Source: Entrophospora sp. SA101
Taxonomy: Eukaryota > Glomeromycota > Glomeromycetes > Entrophosporales > Entrophosporaceae
Assembly (NCBI GenBank): GCA_958430865.1
Contig: CAUDNR010004103.1
Span: forward strand, 1 to 20,428
Length of the DNA: 20,428 nucleotides
Direction of reading: 5' to 3'
Shown here: one piece after another, positions 10,087 to 18,101 of the stretch
Layout of the letters: every line of letters begins with the position of its first letter
Position numbering within the stretch: position 1 is the stretch's first letter
Program-made: the position numbers and the translations under genes
Notes under the pieces: model-generated
What the model saw: only the letters and a program-made list of their open reading frames with translations
Told to the model about the DNA's origin: nothing
Database searches by the model: none

Positions 10087-10772
10087 CTCTAATAAAATAA
10101 TATAGAAAATGAATAATAAGTAATTATGAAAATTAAATATTTATTATTATTACGATTCGTAAACTCACAGTATTTTGGAGGATGACCACCTCCTCTTTGA
10201 TAATTATTGTAATTATCATATCTTCTTCCTCCTCCATTATAACCGCCGCCACCGCCACCACCTCTTTGATAATTATGTCAATTAAATGTCATTAACAAAA
10301 AAAAAAAAACAGAAAATTTAAGTAAATTACCCTCTTTCTTTTTGGCTTTAGCTTTTGGAGCATCATCAACCAGCAATGTATCTAACGGAAGAGAATCAGG
10401 TAAAATGAAATATCTAATAGTGTTGCCTCTAATACTTAAAGAGTCTAAATTAACCGGATCTTTATTTTTTACTGTCATTTTAACAGTTTTAAGGTGTATA
10501 TTCATACTCATATCTACACCTAATTCACATAAATAAATGTGAATATATATATATATATGGAAGTATAAATATCAAACAATAACGATACTTTATTAATTAA
10601 TATTACCTGTAATAGTTCCATGTACTATAGTACCATTCTTGAGTTCTATGGTAACAGTCTCATTATTTAATTTCATTAAAAATCTAAGGTAAAAAAAGAA
10701 ATTATCATCGTCATCATTATCATCATTATTATTATCACCATCATTATGGTTAACTAACCTTACTAATTTCAT
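10087..10772 (-). CDS. SMD1: Small nuclear ribonucleoprotein Sm-D1
   Basis: Core Sm protein of the spliceosomal U1, U2, U4 and U5 snRNPs; it forms part of the heptameric ring on snRNA. Inferred exons on the minus strand: 10759-10772, 10607-10683, 10331-10519, 10169-10261 and 10087-10088. They give 124 residues, close to the usual ~120. The start MKLVRFLMKL, the Sm1 part [18 protein letters not shown] and the Sm2 part with [21 protein letters not shown] are near-identical to the family. The C-terminal tail is Gly/Arg/Tyr-rich (RGGGHPPKY at the end) instead of the pure GRG repeats of animals; such tails are typically methylated and bind SMN-like partners. The last intron splits the stop codon (T|AG). 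If that intron is retained, the frame runs 28 codons on and stops at 10089-10091. The first intron carries an ATC/ATT microsatellite. Confidence 0.95.
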
Positions 10773-11347
10773 ATTATATAAAGATTGATCAAATAAAATA
10801 AAATAAAATTTTTGATAAACTTGATTTTTTTTATAAAAAAGTTTGAAATTTTGAAGTTACATCAAAAATAAATTTTTTTTAACAATAGTAAGGATCAACA
10901 AAATATCGTGTTTTTTACAAATTCTTTCTCCAACAAGATCGATTTGAAGTGGCTCCAAATACAATTAATTATAAAACCTTTGCATGTAACTTGCTACACC
11001 ATTCACTGCTTGACTTCAAGTTGAAATGTATAATAATAAAGCTTGGTTCTCCCAGCTCAACTAATATGTTGATTGATTCTGGTATTTACTATCCTTCAAA
11101 AAGTGTTCGTTTTAATCAAAAAAAAAAAATAGTGAAAGGGACAAATTAATTAATTAAGCAAATAGAGACGACGTTTATTATTGACTTGTTAACTTGAGAG
11201 AAATAAATATACAAATATATATAATATATATATGGTACACAATGCCATAGAATCATTTCACGATCAAGAATTTAAAATTTAAAATTTAATAGTTGCAATA
11301 TTTATTGATTTTCGATTATTACAAGATATACAACATATATATTAATA
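10773..11347. other. Intergenic between Sm-D1 start and a small-protein gene end
   Basis: This holds the Sm-D1 upstream region and the 3' flank of the 11348-11746 gene. A 66-codon plus-strand frame at about 10949-11149 has fairly normal composition but no domain I recognise, and its start context is poor. AT dinucleotide runs occur at 11210-11235. Confidence 0.4.
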
Positions 11348-11746
11348 TTAAGAATCAAAATAATCTTCATCGTAATCATAATCTGAATCATAATCCGTAT
11401 CATAATCATCATAATCATCATAATCATAATCATCATCCCCACCTTGTCTCTTTTTTAATAACTTAATTCTTCTATTAGCAGGTGCTGACCTTTTTGTTAA
11501 CAATGTTAAGATTGCTCCACCGACATCACCATAACCAACAAATCTTTTTTGGTTGCTGTTCTTCATCATCAATTGCGATCGTTGTTGTGGTGATGGTGAA
11601 GCAGAAGAAGAAATTACAAAAAAAAAGATTATTAACAGAATCAGGTAAATATTTTTTCTAATTGATTTATTATTACTAATATTGCTGTTGATGTTGTAGT
11701 TGTTGATTCTATTGTTATTGTTGTTATAGTATTCGTCGTAGGACAT
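11348..11746 (-). CDS. Small membrane or secreted protein with dibasic Kex2-like sites and Asp/Tyr tail
   Basis: I do not recognise a family. The single-exon ORF encodes 132 residues starting at an ATG. Layout: an Asn-rich N-terminus (1-28), a hydrophobic segment NIYLILLIIFFFVIS (about 32-46) followed by SSSASPSP, a middle part with Lys-Arg pairs at 67-68, 85-86 and 99-100, and a tail of alternating Asp and Tyr (104-132). The hydrophobic segment may be a signal peptide with an unusually long n-region, or a signal anchor. Evenly placed KR pairs followed by short segments (16 and 12 residues) are what secreted precursors cut by a Kex2 protease look like, so a processed secreted peptide is possible. 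Alternative: a type II membrane protein with an acidic outer tail. Low-complexity composition makes family assignment unsafe. Confidence 0.55.
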   Translation of the reverse strand: MSYDEYYNNNNNRINNYNINSNISNNKSIRKNIYLILLIIFFFVISSSASPSPQQRSQLMMKNSNQKRFVGYGDVGGAILTLLTKRSAPANRRIKLLKKRQGGDDDYDYDDYDDYDTDYDSDYDYDEDYFDS

Positions 11747-12597
11747 TTGTTTGATATTTGATTAGTTGGTTGGATTGATTGGTTTTTTATTCTATAGATA
11801 TTTTTCAGTTTTATTTATTTTCTTGATTGTTAGGATTTCGATTTCCAACATTTTTAAATATCTTTTTTTTTTAATATATTAAATTAAATAACTTTAATAA
11901 AATGACAAAATTAAAAGATTTAATTAAAAGATAAATTCGATCCGACAATCTTCTGTATGACGAAAATTGATACACAAAAAATTTGTTGTCAAAAAAAACT
12001 GTTTTACTATAACTAATTAAACATATTTCATTTTCTTTGATTCCTTCTCAAATATGGATCACAATGCGAAAGGTAACATTATAGAGAATGTATCACTTTT
12101 CGATCTAATCATGTCTATTAACGACTAGCGCTGTCATTCTGTTATTTCAGATACCATAAAAAACCTATTAATTTGAAGGCTACTTCATACACAACTTCAC
12201 CTAAGGCCAAGAGGCTCATTCCACGACTTCAGCTAGGGATCTAGCTTTATCCAAGATTTGATTTTTGAGGAGCTGATGTTGTATAACGTTGAAAAGATTT
12301 GTAACAGGTAAAAAATATAACAACAAAAAACATAGAACATCAAAAAAAAAATTTTCACTTTATTATATATGTTAATTATCAAACTAAATGTTAATCCAAA
12401 TATAATTTCATTAAGGTGATTTAGAAATGGAATAATAATGAAAGGAATTGCCCCTCTTAAGGTACGAAAATGTTTTGATAATACATAATATTTTCCCATA
12501 TTTTCTTTTTTACTTTCTATTTTGTCTAGATATCTATAAAAATTAGAAGAATATGTTGATTCGAAACTCCATGTATAAAATTCATAAATAAAACTTA
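11747..12597. other. Intergenic with possible exon fragments
   Basis: No gene can be supported. On the plus strand, MDHNAK (from about 12055), a GT donor and a TTATTTCAG acceptor at about 12150 look like a short spliced start, but the downstream frame closes quickly. About 12258-12308 reads DLIFEELMLYNVEKICN before a GTAAAA donor, which could be an exon. The opposite strand has a 126-codon frame over 12233-12613 with no known domain. These may be eroded 5' exons of the endonuclease III-like gene, but the joins do not work. Confidence 0.3.
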
Positions 12598-13017
12598 ATG
12601 CTAAAGCATTCATCTATTTATCAAAAACAATGGGAATTAATTTGTTTAATGTCAGACAAAGAACCTACAACAGAAGATCCATATTTCTGCTTGATAAGAT
12701 CTATTTTATCTATTAGGGCAAAAGACAAAATATCCATTCCTTGTGTTGGAAAATTATTAAATTTAGCTCCTAATGTTGAATCTATGTTAAAATTAAAAAA
12801 AGAAGAAATAACAAATATGATTTATCCAATAGGATTAAGTAAAATTAAAACAAATAGAATTATCGAAACAAGCAAAACTTTAATAAGTAAATATAAAGGT
12901 GTTGTTCCCAGCGACGTAAACTTATTAATGAATTTTCCAGGAGTTGGTTTAAAAGTTGCTTCTGTTGTCAGACATTTTGCTTTCAATATTCCTGATTTTC
13001 CAGTTGACACTTATTAA
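12598..13017 (+). pseudogene. Endonuclease III-like (HhH-GPD) fragment, truncated at the catalytic Asp
   Basis: Intact family members are base-excision-repair glycosylases/AP lyases that remove oxidised pyrimidines. This 139-residue ORF has the helical core (PYFCLIRSILSIRAKDKIS near 28-46, YPIGLSKIKTNRI near 76-88). It also has the helix-hairpin-helix FPGVGLK (113-119), with Lys119 at the position of catalytic Lys120 of E. coli Nth, and VDTY (136-139), with Asp137 matching catalytic Asp138. TAA follows directly, so the second half, including the iron-sulfur cysteines seen in most relatives, is absent. Family members are about 210 residues or more. Upstream an in-frame stop lies at 12589-12591, so the N-terminus is not extended in this exon. 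I see no downstream exon that restores the rest. It may be a pseudogene or an isolated exon. Confidence 0.65.
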
Positions 13018-13306
13018 ACAAAATTTGATGGGTTTGAAAATATATTTTTTAAATAATAATAATAGTATTATATGATTGCACAATCATAATCAATAGATAT
13101 CAATTATGAAAAGAACAACAATAAAACAAATTATATAAAAATATACAACGTTTGATTTTTGGAAAATTTTACTGAGAAATAAACAGAAAAAATTTTTTTT
13201 ATGAATATATGAATGAATATATATAATGTATGAATACGTGAGAAATAATTGAACTATTCACAATATATTAATTAGTGAGAAAGAAAAGACATTTGCTATT
13301 CTAAGA

Positions 13307-15337
13307 TTATTCTTCTTCATCTTCAGATTCATCACAAACTTCATAATAAGATGGATAAACATTTGTTACATTATCATAATACCACCACCCATTTGACAAT
13401 TGATGAAAATCAGCTATTACAGTCATTCCAACCATTGCATATTGCAAAGTCTCAAAATCAATATGAACATCAAATGTTTCTACGATTGGTTCTTCGCATG
13501 TTCTAACTGTCATTCTGTAAAGTTTTATTCCATCATCGGTTTTGTTATCTTTATCATCATCTAAAGAATCATTGGTTTTTGGTGCTGTTTTAGTATTGTT
13601 GACATCATTAGACGCAGATGATGATGAATCGTTCTTATGATCTTTCTCGTCATCTTTCTTATTTTTATTAATTGGATTATCACCTTTATTATCTTTGTCA
13701 TCTTCATTGATTGCATTATCATCTTTCTTATCTTTATTATCATCTTTCATATCAACTTTCATATCAACCTTCTTATCACCATTCTCTTCAATTTTCACGT
13801 CATCGACTTTTTCATCAACTTTCGCATCGTTGACTTTCTCGTCAACTTCCTTTTTAACTTTCTCATCAACTTCCATATCAACTTTCTTGTCAATTTTCTT
13901 CTTATTTTTCTCATCAACTTTCATATCATCATTCTCTTCGATTTTCACATCATCAACTTTCTCATCAACTTTCTTTTCAACTTTCTCATCAACTTTCTTT
14001 TCATCATTCTCTTCAATTTTCATATCATCATCTGTCTTTTCAACATTCTTATCAACTTTATCTTCATTTTTCTCATCATTCTTCTCATCATTCTTCTCAT
14101 CATTTTTCATATCATCATCTTTCTTATCGACTTTTTCGTCTACTTTTTTATAATCTTTATCATCTTTTAAAGATTGATCGCTTGATTTCTTTTCTGGTAG
14201 TTTTTCTATATCAATTATTTCCACTTTAAGTGCTTTTCTTGTGGCTGATTCAACGCGGTAAAGATTTCCATCTTTTAAAGCATCTTCTCCAAATGCTTTA
14301 TTAATAATTTCTTTGGCTTCACTTAAAGAGATTTTCATATACTTTATAACATTTTCTAAATCCCAAGGATCATCGAAAATACCATATAATTCACCACCAT
14401 ACAATATAGAACATGCCTTATTAAATTTGTGAAAAGCGGTCAATGCTAGACTTTTACAATTTGGCAACTCTATTTTAGCACGTTCAGTAAATTCCATTGC
14501 CCTTGATATATCCTCAGAGTATTCTGGGCACACATTATGTCTAACTAAATAATTTAAAAATGATGACACAACTAAAGGTGCTTCACGAAATTGTTCTAAT
14601 TGCACATAGCCTGATTTATCGATAAAATAACTAGATAAATAAGCCTTAACTACGTATGTAAAATCTACTATTATTTCATCCTCATCTTCATCGCCATCAT
14701 CTTGAATAAAGTCTGTTGATTTTCTCATAGTAATGTCTTCACTGGTGGCTTCTGGATCTTCGATATCCTGTTGACCTAAAAATGAATTTTGACCTGTCTT
14801 GACTCCTCCAAAACGAAGATAAGAACTAAATACTTGGTTACGAGTTGAAGAAAATTTACGAGTATCTTTGAATCTTTGTATTGCAGTTTCAATTCGAAGT
14901 GTTACTGATCGTGAACTATATATTAAAAAATAATTAATTCATTGAGAATTAATGGGAGAAAAAAGGCACACACACTTTACAAATATTAATAATATGTATA
15001 TAAATATATAAATATAATATTTGGAAGCTTACAGATTATAACGTTCGTTATCATCAACTTCTTTTTCACCAGGATCAACAAATAAAAGTTCCTCCGTTAA
15101 ACTATCAATTGGTTTTTTCTTTTTTTTCTTCTTCTTTTTCTTTTTTTGTGCAATGCCCAAATTAAGTGTTTGGTTGTCGACGTTAGCATCAGCAGTTTGG
15201 TTTGACATCTCAGGCAATTCAGTATTATTTGGATTTTCTTTCTCGTCAGTTTTGTCTAATTCTACTGGGGGATTGGGTTGTGCTGTGCTCTCTTTAATTG
15301 ATAGATCATTTTGTTCTTGGACAATTTGATTTTCCAT
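13307..15337 (-). CDS. Arb1-like subunit of the Argonaute siRNA chaperone complex
   Basis: In fission yeast, Arb1 joins Arb2 and Ago1 in the ARC complex, which handles duplex siRNA and is needed for heterochromatin. Two exons (15033-15337 and 13307-14915; intron 14916-15032, GT..AG) give 637 residues. The N-terminus is acidic with a run of about 12 lysines near residue 65. Next comes the family-like block RIETAIQRFKDTRKFSSTRN ... YLRFGGVKTG (about 105-140), then the conserved core with NYLVRHNVCPEYSEDI and DDPWDLENVIKYMKISL. The C-terminal end keeps VGMTVIADFHQLSNGWWYYD. Between core and C-terminus lies a long Lys/Asp/Glu-rich insert (about 345-560) built from KVDEKV / DDVKIEEN-type units, not part of the usual domain. 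The start is the first ATG of the open frame. The start lies 193 bp from the divergent U2AF-like start. The Arb1 call is from remembered family patterns and is good but not certain. Confidence 0.72.
13560..14165 (-). repeat. Tandem Lys/Asp/Glu repeat insert within the Arb1-like gene
   Basis: The DNA consists of variants of TCATCAACTTTCTTTTCAAC and similar 15-24 nt words. On the coding strand they read as K-V-D-E-K-V, K-N-D-E-K-N-D-E-K and D-D-V-K-I-E-E-N units. Periodicity changes along the tract, as in unequal-crossover expansion. The opposite strand is open in two frames only because of this composition. Confidence 0.85.
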
Positions 15338-15530
15338 TTTTCCCTAAAAAAAAAAAGCTTATCATTACTATTACGCGTCAATTCCACCTAAATATACTTA
15401 TCAAAAATTAATTGTTATCAAATTAGGAAGTTAATGTAATTCCGTTATCCAATCAGTATAAAATAACTTTTTTACCTTTATAACTTTACTCTTTTTTTTA
15501 TGGTTTTTTTAGCAAATATATCCAACCAAA
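15338..15530. promoter_or_regulatory. Divergent intergenic region (Arb1-like / U2AF-like)
   Basis: This region of 193 bp separates two start codons that face away from each other, so both transcripts would have to initiate within it. It contains a T/A-rich core and a pyrimidine-rich TTTACTCTTTTTTT stretch near 15485-15500. No defined motif is recognisable. The bidirectional role is inferred from geometry alone. Confidence 0.4.
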
Positions 15531-16333
15531 ATGGCAGAATATTTAGCATCAATATACAGCACTGAAAAAGACAAGTATGTTTGAATCAATTAGTTATTTA
15601 AATTAATTTGATTATTTAACGGTGGAAAACTTATTTTATTGTTGGCACGTTACTAACCATATGTGCTGAAATTTTGGAAAAAAAAAAGCATTTCTTTTAT
15701 ATATGGGTAAGATATTCACTCATTCACATTTCCACAAAAAATTTCAGCGCATATGCCTTTAGTTTCGGTGATAACTTTTTATTGTTCTTTTTATTTCAAA
15801 ATTGGAGCTTGTAGCACGGTGATCGATGCAGTAGAAAACATGTTAAACCAACAATCCTTTGTTCAAATATTTATCAAACCCTTTCTGCACATGACACTAA
15901 TTGTGATATGACTGATGAGCAAGTTCAGGCGTGATTTTTATGAAGACTTTTTATTGAGCTTTGTAAATATGGTGAAGTTGAAGAAATTCATGTATGTGAT
16001 CATTTAATATGAAGATGTGCAAAAGACTGCTGATAATTTGAATCAAAGATTTTATTCTGATATTCATTGTCATTGTTATTATTATTTGATCAATTATCTA
16101 GCACATGATTTTAAAATGAAAAAAAAAAAGAATTATCGCTAGCAATAGATTTTCGCCAAAATGAAAATGCGGAATGTACTAGAGGTGGATTTTGTAATTT
16201 TATAATTATGCATCTAAAGGGAGTATCTCGTTATTTAAAAAAAATTATTTGTAATTATTTAAGAGAACAAAGAAGGAAAAGAGATGATTTTGGAAAATTT
16301 CTAAATTGGCGAGTTTTAACTTCATTTTTTTAA
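15531..16333 (+). pseudogene. Decayed U2AF small subunit (U2AF35/U2AF1) gene
   Basis: Functional U2AF35 recognises the AG at the 3' splice site. Exon 1 (15531-15574) encodes MAEYLASIYSTEKDK with a GTATGT donor, matching the family start almost exactly. Past an intron, CSFYFKIGACR (about 15784-15812) matches the first CCCH zinc finger. The frame then breaks at about 15813 (one base short), about 15930 and about 15951. In shifting frames, DFYEDF, ELCKYGEVEEIHVCDHL and EDVQKTADNLNQRFYSD (to about 16070) follow the RRM-like domain, with a small deletion after DHL. The last part, ELSLAIDFRQN ... NAECTRGGFCNF ... MHLK then EQRRKRD (16131-16290), matches the second zinc finger with changes and an inserted II. 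At least three frameshifts plus internal stops make it non-functional. The retained intron shows a DNA-level duplicate, not a retrocopy. Confidence 0.85.
15658..15755. repeat. Foldback (MITE-like) insertion in the U2AF pseudogene intron
   Basis: CATATGTGCTGAAATTTT (15658-15675) and AAAATTTCAGCGCATATG (15738-15755) are reverse complements over 18 bases with one mismatch, separated by about 62 nt. A partly matching ACTAA/TTTAGT pair extends the arms outward. The element sits in the first intron and would form a long hairpin. Confidence 0.75.
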
Positions 16334-16447
16334 ATAAATTTTGCATTTTTGTAGGTACCTTTAAGCTTCTGTTTATTATATGATATTAAAGAAAATACAA
16401 TCTCGTAAAGTTATAGATAGATTTACATATAAGTTAAAATTAATTGA

Positions 16448-17727
16448 TTATTTTTTCGGTTCCTTATTAATTTTTCTGAAATCAGAACACACACACATAT
16501 ATTAGAATTTTTGCATTTTTAATATTAAAAAAATTTTTGATCAAATTTTACTCACCTTGCAGGATCAGAAACATTTAATAATAAAGTATCAGAATCCAAT
16601 AGTACACGATTTTGAGAACGTGATAAAGTAGAAGCAATGTCCCTAGCTGTCTCAATTTTTCTTAATTCAATAAATCCAGGTTTGTTCTTGATAGCCTCAC
16701 CAATCAATTCAGCAGATTTAGCTTCACCTTCAGCCTTAATAATGATTGATTGTTTTTCTTGTTTTGCTCGTTCCACTATAAAAAATGCACGTTGTGCTTC
16801 CTGTTGAGCAATTTGTTTGGCCTCGACTGATTGAGTAAATTCCGGCGAGAACGCAACATGAGTGATGGACACATCATCCAAAATGATATTAAATTTTTCT
16901 GCACGACGTATTAAATTTTCTCTCACCAATCTTGATACCTAAAAAAAAGATTTAGGGAAAAAAAAAAGAAGATAAATTGAATTGAATTTTCAAATAAAAA
17001 TATTATTATTATATGTAAAACACCAACTTTTTCACGCTGAGTAATTAATTGTGAGACATTGAATTGAGCAACAACTGATTTGAGAACTTCATTTACAATA
17101 GAAGGTAAAACACGTTCATCATAATCAACTCCAAGGGTTCTATATATTGTTGATAGTTCTTCAACTTTTGGTTTTGATAGAACACGACATGTGATATTTA
17201 CCATTTGGAGATCTTTTAAAAAGGAAAAAATTATTTACTCAACTTTCTCTCATTAAAAAGAAAAAAATTATTTATTTAATTTCCCCTCATTAAAAATGTT
17301 TTTCATGATTCACACCTTTTGTTCCGGTTAAAGAAGCAATACTTCTTGGTTTAGCTCTAACATCATAAATAATTGGTGTTTCGAACCATGGTATCATAAT
17401 ATGTGTGCCTTCATTATAAATTTTTCTTTGAACACCAGAAATCCTAGTATATTTTATTGCTCTATGACCACCATCAACTAAATAAATATCAATCAAATAA
17501 TAAATGAATAATAATAAAATTAATTCTAATTTATAATAATTCAAGTTTAATCAATGAAGTGAAGAATGAGTGTATTCTCTCGTACCATTAAACAAACTAG
17601 CATTTATACCAAACCCAAGAGTTCCTAAAGCTAAAACTGCACCTGTTCCTGTAAATAGTCCTTTACCACCACCTTTGGGCAGCATACTACTAAGTCTATT
17701 TATTGTTTGTCTTCCTTGTGAAGCCAT
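16448..17727 (-). CDS. PHB2: Prohibitin-2
   Basis: Forms the ring-shaped prohibitin complex with Phb1 in the mitochondrial inner membrane, known to stabilise respiratory subunits and restrain the m-AAA protease. Exons on the minus strand: 17586-17727, 17316-17477, 17028-17212, 16556-16938, 16448-16475. The total of 299 residues equals the length I recall for human PHB2. The N-terminus ([20 protein letters not shown]) precedes a hydrophobic anchor [20 protein letters not shown] (about 27-46). The PHB domain follows, with [45 protein letters not shown] and [19 protein letters not shown] coiled coil rich in [13 protein letters not shown] and [16 protein letters not shown] ends with [19 protein letters not shown]. 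The last intron (16476-16555) has a perfect AG|GTGAGT donor and TTCTGATTTCAG acceptor. Splicing adds KINKEPKK and a TAA. Without splicing, TGA within the donor ends the protein right after DPAR. All joins are in frame. Confidence 0.95.
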
Positions 17728-18101
17728 ACCTATATAAAATTATTCTACCCATAAAAAAAAAATATTTTGTCAATCAATAAAAATTGAATCAACAAGATTT
17801 TATTGGTTGAAATTTGAAATAATCTCGCGCTTTTAAGTGAAATAATTTTTAAAATGTCACTGTGATAAATTATAATTTTAGTATTATATATTCATTATGT
17901 AAAATTAAAAGAACTTTTTTAAAGCTATAAGAGAAGAACTTTTAAAGTACATTAATATAATTATTACTGCTACTATTATTATTTTTAAAAAATTAATAAA
18001 TGTCCAAATAATCTATTTCTAAGAATAAAATAAATCTAATTAGCAAAATTACAACTTATTTACTATACAGATTTATGTATTTTTACTACTACTATTATTA
18101 T
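17728..18101. other. Intergenic between PHB2 start and CBS/PB1 gene end
   Basis: This is AT-rich DNA with no ORF or RNA gene that I can see. It should contain the PHB2 promoter (next to 17727) and the 3' UTR of the CBS/PB1 gene (next to 18102). ATTATT/ACT trinucleotide runs occur at about 17960-17985 and 18085-18100. Confidence 0.5.

Noticed and set aside
12233..12613. 126-codon minus-strand frame upstream of the endonuclease III fragment
   Set aside because: It contains the reverse of likely intron-like A/T runs and shows no domain. The C-terminal part is hydrophobic only because of T-rich DNA.
13637..14170. Long plus-strand frames (177 and 152 codons) of Ile/Phe- or Ser/Phe-rich protein
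   Set aside because: They are the antisense of the Lys/Asp/Glu repeat in the Arb1-like gene. The periodic DNA keeps several frames open, and the products have no real domain.
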